A stretch of 64,000 nt of DNA, from contig JAEZGS010000013.1 in NCBI GenBank assembly GCA_023437225.1, positions 88,330 through 152,329 on the forward strand, read 5' to 3'. Source of the DNA: Bacteroidota bacterium (GTDB taxonomy: Bacteria > Bacteroidota > Bacteroidia > Chitinophagales > Chitinophagaceae). The position numbers were made by a program, and so were the translations under genes. Below the pieces are notes generated by a model that worked only from the letters and a program-made list of their open reading frames with translations, did not search any database and was not told the origin of the DNA. Below are positions 1-8,422 of the stretch, in pieces (the stretch's first letter is position 1; each line of letters opens with the position of its first letter).

Positions 1-1
1 C

Positions 2-130
2 AAACCCGGGCAATCAACTTATATTGAAGTGGACGACTTGTATAATGGAACAGGAGTCGTAACTATTGTTCGGCCAACCGGATATGTGGCGATACAAAAA
101 TCTTTTTACTGGAAAGAGGAAGATCAATAA
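2..130 (+). CDS. C-terminal end of an unidentified protein (partial)
   Basis: An open frame enters from the left edge and stops with TAA at 128-130, giving the last 42 residues of a protein. The visible part is polar and ends WKEEDQ. The stretch around TIVRPTGYVA faintly recalls the C-terminal tail of FAD-dependent aromatic monooxygenases (VRPDGYVA), but this is too short to name the protein. The following sulfatase remnant lies in the same frame after the stop. Confidence 0.45.
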   Translation, partial: KPGQSTYIEVDDLYNGTGVVTIVRPTGYVAIQKSFYWKEEDQ

Positions 131-136
131 CACACG

Positions 137-247
137 ACGAGGAAAGGAATTGCTACCATTTTGTTGATGTTAGTTTGCTTATGTGAATCGCTTACGGCGC
201 AGAAGCGACCAAACATACTCATCATTATATCGGATGATCACGCTTAG
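137..247 (+). pseudogene. Sulfatase N-terminal remnant
   Basis: The frame reads a hydrophobic signal-peptide-like stretch (ILLMLVCLCESLTAQ) and then KRPNILIIISDDHA, which is the start of bacterial sulfatases; the paired Asp residues of DDHA bind the active-site calcium. It then meets TAG at 245-247. No ATG lies before the hydrophobic stretch in this frame (the first ATG, at 167, is inside it). Nothing after the stop in any frame continues as a sulfatase, and a minus-strand gene ends at 275. I read this as the 5' fragment of a sulfatase left by a deletion or rearrangement. The active-site CxPxR motif is absent. Confidence 0.7.
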
Positions 248-274
248 ACCAAGTGTAAGGATTTCTTTTTGTTA

Positions 275-673
275 TCAATATCGGCCGTAAACGATGATCG
301 ATGATACAAAGAAAAACATAATGCTCCCGATTAGATACCCTAACACATACAATTTTCCCCTGCGGCTTTGATTCTTATTCTCATTCCCAAATTTTACTAT
401 ATAACCTTCCCATCGTTTCTTGTTGTATAAAATGAGGTAGTTCAATAGAATAAACAACAATCCAAAGACATACAAATACATTCGCTGCCCAGCATTAAAA
501 ATATTAATCGTTGGAACAAACTTTAAGATGATTAGAAAGACAGCAAATATTTGTACAAAATGTACGAATGATAATGTCAGTATTACATTCGCCACAGGCG
601 TGTCATTGGGCCGTCGTTTGGCCCAACTATAGAGCTTGTAAATGACATAACTGTAAAAATTCATATCATTCAA
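275..673 (-). CDS. Hypothetical membrane protein, 132 aa
   Basis: I do not recognise the family. The protein has a polar N-terminal stretch of about 25 residues and then three or four hydrophobic segments: roughly 30-52, 65-84 and 105-128. The loop after the second segment is basic and rich in Lys, Asn and Arg. It probably sits in the inner membrane. ATG codons at 673 and 664 could both start it. It lies downstream of the AHSA1-type gene on the same strand, with a gap of 56 bases. Confidence 0.6.
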   Translation of the reverse strand: MNDMNFYSYVIYKLYSWAKRRPNDTPVANVILTLSFVHFVQIFAVFLIILKFVPTINIFNAGQRMYLYVFGLLFILLNYLILYNKKRWEGYIVKFGNENKNQSRRGKLYVLGYLIGSIMFFFVSSIIVYGRY

Positions 674-729
674 GAACGTTTGGCGGCAGCATTGAACAAA
701 AAAGAATCAGGCCTCAGAAAAGCAAATGC

Positions 730-1158
730 TTACGTTAAGTACTCCACCAATAATTTCCCTATGATCTCATTCCATCCCGCTTCAAAATTATCTTTGCGGT
801 AATTTTTATCCTGCGGCAATTTTTCAAGCCCCTCATGAATTAGTGTGAGTTGCGTTTTATCGCCAACTGGTTGTAGCTCAAATGTCACGTACGTATCTCC
901 AGGTATTCCTTCATAACTCCAAAGCCATTTCATCTTGCGTTCATGCTTGGCCTCGATCACTTTGCAGTTATGAAGGAATCGCTCACCTTCATTTTCGCCC
1001 CAAAAGTGAAATTCAAAGCCTTCCTTTGGTTCAAATGCATCCATCTCAAAACACCATTGTTTCAATTCATCTTTATTTGTTAGCGCACTCCATACTTTCG
1101 AAGCTGGCGTATCTAGCGTAAACTTCTTTACAATCGGAGTTGATAATGATTCGTTCAT
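730..1158 (-). CDS. SRPBCC (AHSA1-type) domain protein
   Basis: This 142-residue cytoplasmic protein is a single START/Bet v1-like fold of the activator-of-Hsp90-ATPase C-terminal type. Signs are the N-terminal FTLDTPASKVWSALTN pattern, the KQWCF segment, a run of alternating strands, and the C-terminal amphipathic helix beginning GWNEIIGKLL. Family members bind small hydrophobic ligands in a central cavity, and most have no known substrate. The DoxX gene lies 51 bases upstream on the same strand, so the two are probably co-transcribed. The length is normal for the family. Confidence 0.88.
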   Translation of the reverse strand: MNESLSTPIVKKFTLDTPASKVWSALTNKDELKQWCFEMDAFEPKEGFEFHFWGENEGERFLHNCKVIEAKHERKMKWLWSYEGIPGDTYVTFELQPVGDKTQLTLIHEGLEKLPQDKNYRKDNFEAGWNEIIGKLLVEYLT

Positions 1159-1209
1159 GTTGATTGTTTTAATGAAACTTGATATTGCGCATTAGAGACG
1201 ATATCAAAT

Positions 1210-1602
1210 TTACTTCCTTCTGTTTAAGAGCTCCCTTAATTCTCGCCTTTTCATTACGATTAGTGTGAGGCAGCAGAAGAAGACCGTGAGGGCGTATGCG
1301 AACAATAAGCCATTGTCATTCTGCACTTCTATTCCCAGAAAGATCAAGTGTGATGCAATGGCTCCTGACATCAGCCCAACGCCAAGTAAAGCGCCAATAA
1401 GTGTGGTTGCGGGTATCAACAATAAAATTGAGGCGATCAATTCCAAGGCTCCCGTTGCTAACCTGCCCCAGGGTTCAATCCCCAGCGTAGAAAAAATATG
1501 TACCGATTCTTCGGAGCCGGTGAATTTATAATAAAGCGTCTGTAACATGATAACCGCCGCTATAACGCGCAGCAACCAGGTTGCAATAGTTCTTATTTTC
1601 AT
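1210..1602 (-). CDS. DoxX family membrane protein
   Basis: This 130-residue inner-membrane protein has four hydrophobic helices (about 8-25, 48-66, 70-92 and 98-118) and the DoxX-type pattern of an N-terminal Arg before helix 1 and a Gly-rich middle (GALLGVGLMSGAIASHL). The family is linked to redox and quinone metabolism, but its biochemical role is mostly unknown. It is the first gene of a likely pair with the SRPBCC gene downstream. The C-terminus is basic (KRRELRELLNRRK), as expected for a cytoplasmic tail. Confidence 0.82.
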   Translation of the reverse strand: MKIRTIATWLLRVIAAVIMLQTLYYKFTGSEESVHIFSTLGIEPWGRLATGALELIASILLLIPATTLIGALLGVGLMSGAIASHLIFLGIEVQNDNGLLFAYALTVFFCCLTLIVMKRRELRELLNRRK

Positions 1603-1690
1603 GAAAGTGATGCTACCTTAATAATACACAATGTTTGAAGCATTGGCAAGGGCTTTCCCATCTTGCAATACCGCCCTTGCATGCACACCA

Positions 1691-2338
1691 CTAATTAAGT
1701 GTCAATTGTACGCCCAGCGCAAAATTCCCCAGGCTTCCAAGGTCCTTCAAATTTGTATTGATCGAAAAACTGCTGCGCTCATACTGAGATTCTACAGGTG
1801 TTTCATCTGTGGTCTTAGCGCGACTGTAATTTGCATGGACTAAATCAGCGATGGCCAGCTCCACCTGTACATTTTCACAAATTCGGTATGCGACAGCAGG
1901 TGCAACACTTAATCTTGCGCCGTGGCTATTTGCTGTGATCTTGTTTCCCGTCAAACCAGATTTGTTCCTGCCAACAGAGCCAATCAAATCGGCTTCTCCA
2001 TAGAAGCTGAACCGTTTGCTAATTTGCTTGTATTGACGGAAGAAGAATCCAAGCTCGTAATTGTTTTGAACATGCGAGCTAGTTGGATAAATCTCATCCT
2101 CCTGCTTGCTGCGCGAATAGCTGGCAATCAATCCAATTACCTTGTCGTCTTTTACTGCTTTTCCTCCGGATAAGAAAACGCTAAGCGTTCTTGTTTCCCT
2201 CTCGTTCGTGTTTGCTGTAGTGTAGTTTTCATTTCCATAAAATCCGCGTCCACCAACTAAGAATGAATTTTTAGTCAGTTGTGCATTGGCGTATGACGAT
2301 ACCGTCAATAATAAAATGAACATGTAGTTCTTTCTCAT
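1691..2338 (-). CDS. Outer-membrane beta-barrel protein, 215 aa
   Basis: The chosen start gives a clean signal peptide (MRKNYMFILLLTVSSYANAQ, cleavage after Ala-Gln). The upstream in-frame ATG at 2371 would add 11 polar residues and break it. The mature part alternates polar and aromatic residues in short strands (for example YELGFFFRQYKQISKRFSFYGEADL) and ends with a strand. This is typical of small 8-10 strand barrels that Bacteroidota annotations call outer membrane beta-barrel or porin-like proteins. Substrate and role cannot be read from the sequence. It is divergent from the GH172-type gene across 166 bases. Confidence 0.72.
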   Translation of the reverse strand: MRKNYMFILLLTVSSYANAQLTKNSFLVGGRGFYGNENYTTANTNERETRTLSVFLSGGKAVKDDKVIGLIASYSRSKQEDEIYPTSSHVQNNYELGFFFRQYKQISKRFSFYGEADLIGSVGRNKSGLTGNKITANSHGARLSVAPAVAYRICENVQVELAIADLVHANYSRAKTTDETPVESQYERSSFSINTNLKDLGSLGNFALGVQLTLN

Positions 2339-2504
2339 AAAAGGGCTGTTTGAGTGTAGGAGACAACGCAAATTGATTTATTGTTGTTAATTAAGACTTA
2401 AGGTGAAGCAATTTTAATCTCACAGCCCGCTCAAATCAATTATCCCAACTCGCCGATGTATCTTATCTTAAAGAACCGATTTGCTCAACTCTCAATAGCC
2501 ATAT

Positions 2505-3701
2505 ATGAAAAAGTTACTTCTAGCTTTATTCGCATTGTGCTCAATAGCACTAAGCACCATAGCTCAAGAACTTTACGAAATTCCATCCGGTCAATCTACG
2601 CGATGGATAAGCTTCGAGAATCGAACCGGTGCAAAAGGTGCAGGCGGCAAGGAAAATAAAGGTGCAAAGGGACACCCGGCCGACATTCTTCAACCGGGCA
2701 GCACCACCACGATGCTCGATTACAAAGGTGCTGGCATTGTTCAACGCATCTGGCTTACAGTTAATGAACGTTCGCCTGTAATGTTGCGATCCGTTCGAAT
2801 CGAAATGTATTGGGACAACGCTTCAACACCCGCAGTGTCGGCACCACTGGGTGATTTTTTCGGCATGGGTCTTGGTCGCCGCATCGCATTCGACAGTGAA
2901 TTCTTTTCAGATCCTGAAGGTCGCTCTTTCAATGTTTCTATACCGATGCCTTTCAAGACGGCTGCAAAAATTTTGATCATCAACGAATCAAAAAAGCCAG
3001 TGACACTTTTCTACGATGTAAACCTCATGAGTGTTGCAAAGTACGAGAAGCCGATTAATTACTTTCATGCATACTGGAATCGGGAAAACAAAACGAAGCT
3101 TGGACAGGACTTTCAAATTCTTCCACAAGTCAATGGCCGCGGGCGTTTTCTCGGGACTAACGTTGGCGTGAAAGCTGATACCATTTACGAGACAAGTTGG
3201 TGGGGCGAAGGCGAGGTGAAGATGTACATCGATGGCGATAAAGATCTTCCCACACTTATAGGCACAGGTACAGAAGACTATATCGGCACTGCATGGGGCC
3301 AGGGACAATACTTCAACCGCTACCAGGGTGCGCCGATAACAGATGAGAAAGCTCGTGAGTTTTGCTTCTATCGATACCATGTTCCCGATGCTGTTTACTT
3401 TCAAAACAGTTGTCGCGTTACCATCCAGCAAATGGGTGGTGAAGGAACTGATTTTGTTAGGCGTCTCCATAAAAAAGGCGCAAAGCTCATCCCGGTAACC
3501 GTTTCGGGCGATAAATTCTATAAGCTCTTCGAGATGGAAAATGCTCCGGATCTGCACAACGCAAAGTTTCCGCAGGGATGGACGAACTTCTATCGTGAAG
3601 ATGATGTGTCGGCAACTGCGTATTTTTACCTCGACAAACCAACGAACGGATTACCAAAGATCGCTGATGTAGCTTCGCGAACAGCAGGGTTGAAAGACTA
3701 G
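2505..3701 (+). CDS. DUF2961 / GH172-type glycoside hydrolase, secreted
   Basis: This 398-residue protein has a signal peptide (residues 1-21, ending STIAQ) followed by one DUF2961 domain, now family GH172. Characterised members act on alpha-D-fructofuranosides and alpha-D-arabinofuranosides. The family signatures are visible: GEGEVKMYIDGD near residue 235 and GTGTEDYIGTAWGQG at 253-267, whose Glu257 is the likely catalytic carboxylate. The protein is probably periplasmic. It opens the carbohydrate block, with a reductase gene only 16 bases downstream and a GH127 arabinofuranosidase nearby. That suggests a furanoside substrate, but the exact sugar is inference. Confidence 0.88.
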   Translation: MKKLLLALFALCSIALSTIAQELYEIPSGQSTRWISFENRTGAKGAGGKENKGAKGHPADILQPGSTTTMLDYKGAGIVQRIWLTVNERSPVMLRSVRIEMYWDNASTPAVSAPLGDFFGMGLGRRIAFDSEFFSDPEGRSFNVSIPMPFKTAAKILIINESKKPVTLFYDVNLMSVAKYEKPINYFHAYWNRENKTKLGQDFQILPQVNGRGRFLGTNVGVKADTIYETSWWGEGEVKMYIDGDKDLPTLIGTGTEDYIGTAWGQGQYFNRYQGAPITDEKAREFCFYRYHVPDAVYFQNSCRVTIQQMGGEGTDFVRRLHKKGAKLIPVTVSGDKFYKLFEMENAPDLHNAKFPQGWTNFYREDDVSATAYFYLDKPTNGLPKIADVASRTAGLKD

Positions 3702-3717
3702 CGATAAACTTTACAAC

Positions 3718-4578
3718 ATGAGTCATTACAATATTGGATGGATAGGACTTGGTAAGATGGGTGTGCCGATGGTTAAGCGATTGATCAACGCTGGCCATCG
3801 CGTTACAGTTTACAATCGTACAATTGAACGCGCGAAAGATCTTGAATCTTCCGGTGCAACCGTTGCATCTTCCCCGGCGGAGCTGTATAGCTACAATGAT
3901 TTTATTTTCCTGATGGTGTCCGACGACAATGCAACACGCGATGTTATTGCTGGCGCGAATGGATTGGTTGCGGGTCGCAGTTCCGATAAGGTCATCGTGA
4001 ACATGTCGACCGTCTCACCAACGATTAGTAAAGAAATGCAACAACTATGTAGGGAGAAAGGATCTTATTATCTCGATGCACCGGTGTCAGGCAGTGTGAA
4101 GCAGGCAACCAATGGTGAACTCGTGATCATGGTAGGCGGTGATGAGCAACATTTCAAAAAAGTTGAACTTGTATTTCGCATACTCGGAAAATTGTGCACG
4201 CGGGTAGGAGATACCGGTGCAGGAAACACGGCCAAGCTCGCGATCAACACTTTACTCGCACTGCATGCGCAGGGTCTTGCAGAAACCATTCAACTTGCTA
4301 AGGCAAACGGTATCGATGGTTCTACGTTAATGACATTGATCAACAACAGCGCTATTGGCAATGCGTTCATGGGAATCAAGGGCGATGCCATCGCAAACGA
4401 AAATTACACCGCAGCATTCGCATTGAAACATATTGCAAAAGATCTGCGACTGGCAAAAGACATCGGTCTTAATTCGCCTCTTGCAAATACCGCATTTGAT
4501 TCGTTCACAAAAGCCGAAAAAGAATATGGCGATGAAGACATCATCGCCATACACAAATATCTGCAAGAGAAAAGGTGA
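3718..4578 (+). CDS. NAD(P)-dependent beta-hydroxyacid dehydrogenase (3-hydroxyisobutyrate dehydrogenase family)
   Basis: This 286-residue cytoplasmic enzyme has an N-terminal Rossmann dinucleotide site (GxGxxG at Gly10, Gly12, Gly15: IGLGKMG), the substrate loop LDAPVSGSVKQA near residue 120, and the catalytic Lys of GNTAKLAIN near residue 174. The family includes 3-hydroxyisobutyrate dehydrogenase, tartronate semialdehyde reductase (GarR) and succinic semialdehyde reductase. The sequence alone does not choose between them. It sits 16 bases after the GH172-type gene, so a role in sugar-acid metabolism is plausible. Its stop codon directly abuts the stop of the convergent gene (TGATCA at 4576-4581). 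Confidence 0.9.
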   Translation: MSHYNIGWIGLGKMGVPMVKRLINAGHRVTVYNRTIERAKDLESSGATVASSPAELYSYNDFIFLMVSDDNATRDVIAGANGLVAGRSSDKVIVNMSTVSPTISKEMQQLCREKGSYYLDAPVSGSVKQATNGELVIMVGGDEQHFKKVELVFRILGKLCTRVGDTGAGNTAKLAINTLLALHAQGLAETIQLAKANGIDGSTLMTLINNSAIGNAFMGIKGDAIANENYTAAFALKHIAKDLRLAKDIGLNSPLANTAFDSFTKAEKEYGDEDIIAIHKYLQEKR

Positions 4579-4992
4579 TCAATCGATAATTTCTTTCCTG
4601 TCATTCATCACCAGGCGCAAACAAAAGAAAGCAAGCAGTAAGGTGATGGGCGTGAACACATAACGCTCAAAATTGTTCAGTGATATAATATTTCCGATTG
4701 TATTCAGAATAAATAACACAGTCATTACCCATAACGCGATGCGCAGGATCAGTGGTTCGATAGGTGCTTTGATGATGCGACCGCGTATCATCACCACAAA
4801 AATCATTACGAGATTGATGCTGATCGATATCAATTCAAACCTCGTTACTTGCGAGCGATCGGTAAGTCTTCCTCCCCACACAATGTCGTGCGGTATCACG
4901 CCGAACAATACAAGCAAATGAAATAGCACAACTGCTGATAGTAGTATGATCAATGCGCGTACCGCAGTGCGTTCTGATATGAGTTTTTTCAT
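4579..4992 (-). CDS. Hypothetical four-helix membrane protein, 137 aa
   Basis: I do not recognise the family. Four hydrophobic segments are visible at about 12-33, 52-70, 82-104 and 112-128, with a basic N-terminus (MKKLISERTAVR) and a charged C-terminus (NDRKEIID). It is likely an inner-membrane protein. It ends immediately against the convergent dehydrogenase gene with no spacer. The GH127 gene lies 15 bases further along the minus strand upstream, so transcription could run from GH127 into this gene. Confidence 0.65.
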   Translation of the reverse strand: MKKLISERTAVRALIILLSAVVLFHLLVLFGVIPHDIVWGGRLTDRSQVTRFELISISINLVMIFVVMIRGRIIKAPIEPLILRIALWVMTVLFILNTIGNIISLNNFERYVFTPITLLLAFFCLRLVMNDRKEIID

Positions 4993-5007
4993 GGGTTCGC
5001 TTTAATA

Positions 5008-7044
5008 TCACCGGGGTAAAACCGGGAACTGTGATATGCGCAAGTTAGTGCAACCATATGGTATCAGCACAATCTCTTCTTCCTCTTTCGCAGTTTCCAA
5101 CTGGTATGTTACACTATAAGGAATCGGGCCTGTCATGCCATTGTACAATTGCCAGGACGGGATCTTCCTCGCCTTTGCGCGTATCTCCAAAGGAGCACTT
5201 TCAGGGTTCCAGGGATAATTTGAAACAGCGTTTACTTTCTTCACAACGAACACAGAATCCAACTTGCGACTATGCGCTTGTGTCAGTCCGTAATTCCACG
5301 GGGTGGTTGGTCGCAATTCATAATATTCTGTTCCATATTCAATGGGATCTTTATCGTTAGTAACTTTCTTTCTTTCTTCGCCAATCTTTAATGCATACAC
5401 AAGCGGACCGCGTTCTATCGAAGCAGAGTTTTCATGCCATGTGTTTCGATACACATGCATTGGAAGTTCTAATGTTATTACATCGCCATTCTTCCATTTC
5501 CTGTTCAACTTGATGATGGTACCTGCAGAAGCATCCTGTAATTTTTGTCCGTTCACTGATACCACAGCATTCTTGCACCATGCAGGAACACGCAGGTGAA
5601 ACGGAAATTCAATTGCCTGTTTCTGGTCTGTTGTAAATGTAAATTTCACTGTCTCCTCAAATGGGTAATTAGTTTCTTCTTTGAAACTCACAGGTATATT
5701 ATTCGCAACATATGCTTTCACTTCACTTGGTGAATAGATCAAGGCTGCCAAACCCTTATCCGGCGTGGCATACCAGAGGTTCTGTGTAAACTTGGGCCAG
5801 CCCTGATGCATGTTTGATGTGCAGCAGGGATAACCTGTGAGCAGTCCATAACAGAGGTCGGTTCCATGATGGTTTACATCAAAATTTCTTGTTTGCCTTG
5901 TCAGCATCACCTGGTTTGCCTGCTGAAAATATTGACGCGTCATGTAGTCATCCGATGATTGCGTAGGCAATGCGTTGAATGCGATCTTCTCTAACTGATC
6001 TGCATAATTTACATCGCCACTAATGCCTAGCATTGTTTCTAAGCTGTACATCATTTCTACGGCTGAACAAAGTTCCGATCCCTGTGTAGGATCAGATCCA
6101 TGCAATGCTTCATCGCCACCATAAAGACCATGTGCCATTCCGTTGAATTTGCGCAAATCCGCAAGTCCTTTGTTTGTTGCCTTAATATATTTTTCATCCT
6201 GTCGATGCTGGTAATAAACTAAAGGCGCTTTGAATCCTTGTGCAAGGTTCACACAATGAATGCTGCCCTTCGTTGCAAGCATATCGCCTTTCAAAAACTC
6301 ATCGGTATAATTGAACGTTTGGTTGTGTACGAGATCGCCCAATTCAAGCAGGAATGAATCGCCCGTAATATTGTATAGCCAATAGATCACTGCGAGATTG
6401 TCGCCACCACGATACCGTGCCCAGAAGGTCCAATGATCGAGCGGCTTTGATGGCAACTCTTTCAACTGGTAACGAAAATAATTTGTCATGAGCTTGATCA
6501 CACGTTCATCCTGCGTTGCATTGTAATACTGTTGCAATACTTTCATCATGACCATCTTCGGCCACCAATCGCGACTATTATCCCTTTGCACACCGCGTTC
6601 ATGCGGATAATCTTTGGATGGGCCGAAATATCCATCGGGTTGCTGGCTGTTCAGCGCCCATTCCACCCAGGGCTTTGCTTTGGCAATAAGTTCTTTATCA
6701 TCGAGAATGTATGCAAGCGGAAGAAGACCATCGATCCAGTAAGGACCGCGTTCCCATTGGTCGCCATCGCCGCCGAGCCATCCATTGCGTTCGTTCATTA
6801 CAAGTGGATAGAGCTTATCAAGGTTGCCTGTGGCACCGGTTTTTTGTCGCACCAACATCTCTTTCAACCAGCCCTGCGGCTTAATGGCGCCAAGAGGTAG
6901 CTCGATGTATGGACTTTGCTTCAGTGGTGCACGTGCCGTGAGATAACCTTTAAAAGCAGGAGCGGGTGCTTTTTTATTTTTTTGAGCGATGCCTGTAAGT
7001 GAAAATATCAGCAGGCAGGATATGCCGATTAATTTTAATCTCAT
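5008..7044 (-). CDS. GH127 (DUF1680) beta-L-arabinofuranosidase
   Basis: This 678-residue protein has a signal peptide (MRLKLIGISCLLIFSLTGIAQ). An in-frame ATG 33 codons upstream would bury it, so I chose 7044. An alpha/alpha-barrel domain (about 45-430) is followed by beta-sandwich domains. The zinc-thiolate site of the GH127 enzyme HypBA1 is matched by Glu324 and Cys326 (SELCSAVE) and by Cys407 and Cys408 (YPCCTSN). The family removes beta-L-arabinofuranose from arabinosides using a cysteine nucleophile. It is probably periplasmic. It is divergent from the uronate operon across 105 bases, which fits shared control in pectin or arabinogalactan use. Confidence 0.93.
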   Translation of the reverse strand: MRLKLIGISCLLIFSLTGIAQKNKKAPAPAFKGYLTARAPLKQSPYIELPLGAIKPQGWLKEMLVRQKTGATGNLDKLYPLVMNERNGWLGGDGDQWERGPYWIDGLLPLAYILDDKELIAKAKPWVEWALNSQQPDGYFGPSKDYPHERGVQRDNSRDWWPKMVMMKVLQQYYNATQDERVIKLMTNYFRYQLKELPSKPLDHWTFWARYRGGDNLAVIYWLYNITGDSFLLELGDLVHNQTFNYTDEFLKGDMLATKGSIHCVNLAQGFKAPLVYYQHRQDEKYIKATNKGLADLRKFNGMAHGLYGGDEALHGSDPTQGSELCSAVEMMYSLETMLGISGDVNYADQLEKIAFNALPTQSSDDYMTRQYFQQANQVMLTRQTRNFDVNHHGTDLCYGLLTGYPCCTSNMHQGWPKFTQNLWYATPDKGLAALIYSPSEVKAYVANNIPVSFKEETNYPFEETVKFTFTTDQKQAIEFPFHLRVPAWCKNAVVSVNGQKLQDASAGTIIKLNRKWKNGDVITLELPMHVYRNTWHENSASIERGPLVYALKIGEERKKVTNDKDPIEYGTEYYELRPTTPWNYGLTQAHSRKLDSVFVVKKVNAVSNYPWNPESAPLEIRAKARKIPSWQLYNGMTGPIPYSVTYQLETAKEEEEIVLIPYGCTNLRISQFPVLPR

Positions 7045-7149
7045 TGGTGAATATTGCTTTGGAAATTTGAAAATACGCAAAAGCCATTCAATAACTTGCA
7101 AGGTATAGTGGCGCTCGCGCTCTATAACCGCTATCATATACATCGGATT

Positions 7150-8421
7150 ATGCTTCGAAATACCTGCTTACTCCTTATCATTCATTTTATATTGTTGCTG
7201 CCGGCAGTGGCTCAGGAACCGGCGCTAATCTCGCTTGCGAATGAATTGAACGTGGAACGAGTTGATGAATTGATCGTGATCAGCAGGAAGCAATTAAGCG
7301 GCAAACTCAGACAGATCGGCGAGCAGTACGTGCTGCTTCACCGCAATCAGCGTCCTGTGTTGGTGCAATACGATGACCTGGATAAGGACGGCCAGTGGGA
7401 TGAGATCGCGTTCCTTGAATCATTTGCGCCGAATGAAAAGAAGTCGTACAAGTTGTCGCTGGCAGCATCACCGGCAACGATTAAAGCAGTTGTAAGGGCA
7501 CACGCCCGGCACATGCGGAAGGGTGCCGATGATCATTTTGGAAACGACTTACAAACAGATTCGATACCAGCAGGACAGGCGGCGACCGACTTCACGAAGC
7601 AGCCACTGCCTCCTTTTCTCACAGAAGGACCTGCATGGGAAAACGATAAAGTTGGTTTTAGGATTTATTTCGACGTGCGCAATGGAAAAGACATCTGGGG
7701 CAAGACAACACCTTCAATGGTGTTAGACACTGTTGGTTCAGATCCGAAAAGTGATTATCATAAACTTGCGCCCTGGGGGATGGATATATTAAAAGTGGGA
7801 AAGTCGCTTGGCGCCGGATCATTGGCATTGCGGATCAAACATAAAGGCGTTGATACACTGGTGCGACTTGGTGGAATAAATATGGGCCGTGTGGTTTATG
7901 AGAAGATTGCCGATGGACCTATACGCGCCATATTCCGTTTACGGTATCCAGAATGGAAGGTTATGGAAGGAGCCATGCCCGTGTCTCTTACAGAAGAAAT
8001 TCAAATTTCCGGAGGACAATATTTTTATTCGAGCAGCGTCCGCGTGTTGAATGCGCCAAAGAACGCTTGCCTTACCACGGGAATTGTGAACCTCCACAGC
8101 AACGATGTGTATGTATTGAAGCAAGGCAGAACCCGCGGCATATTTACTTTTGATAAGCAAACGGAGAACAACGACGAGTTAGGCATGGCCATTATGATGA
8201 ATAAGAACGACTATCGTTCACTCGGTACAACGAAGAACAAGGATTCTGAAGTACAAAACACTTACACCATTGATTCACAGATCCATCCGGGCAAACCCAT
8301 TATTTTTCGCTTCTATGCAGGATGGGAGCGGTCGGATGATCGCTTTAACACGTTGCGATCATTTAGTGATTATATGCAAATCGAAGCAATAAAATTTCAA
8401 TCGCCGATCGGCATTCAATAA
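7150..8421 (+). CDS. DUF4861 family secreted protein
   Basis: This 423-residue protein starts at the ATG that gives a signal peptide (MLRNTCLLLIIHFILLLPAVAQ). The mature part is one DUF4861 domain, with repeated beta-rich segments and motifs such as YDDLDKDGQWDEIAF and PAWENDKVGFRIYFD. The function of this family is not established. Members recur beside pectin, ulvan and alginate degradation genes in Bacteroidota. Here it is one base from kduI, which ties it to unsaturated uronate use, perhaps as a periplasmic lyase-like or sugar-binding protein. That role is inference. Confidence 0.85.
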   Translation: MLRNTCLLLIIHFILLLPAVAQEPALISLANELNVERVDELIVISRKQLSGKLRQIGEQYVLLHRNQRPVLVQYDDLDKDGQWDEIAFLESFAPNEKKSYKLSLAASPATIKAVVRAHARHMRKGADDHFGNDLQTDSIPAGQAATDFTKQPLPPFLTEGPAWENDKVGFRIYFDVRNGKDIWGKTTPSMVLDTVGSDPKSDYHKLAPWGMDILKVGKSLGAGSLALRIKHKGVDTLVRLGGINMGRVVYEKIADGPIRAIFRLRYPEWKVMEGAMPVSLTEEIQISGGQYFYSSSVRVLNAPKNACLTTGIVNLHSNDVYVLKQGRTRGIFTFDKQTENNDELGMAIMMNKNDYRSLGTTKNKDSEVQNTYTIDSQIHPGKPIIFRFYAGWERSDDRFNTLRSFSDYMQIEAIKFQSPIGIQ

Positions 8422-8422
8422 T

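Noticed and set aside
2988..3557. 189-residue minus-strand reading frame inside the GH172 gene
   Set aside because: It is antisense to a clear GH172-type coding region and has no recognisable motif or signal.
4576..4581. TGATCA stop-to-stop junction as a regulatory palindrome
   Set aside because: The two abutting stop codons read TGA on each strand and explain the palindrome by themselves.
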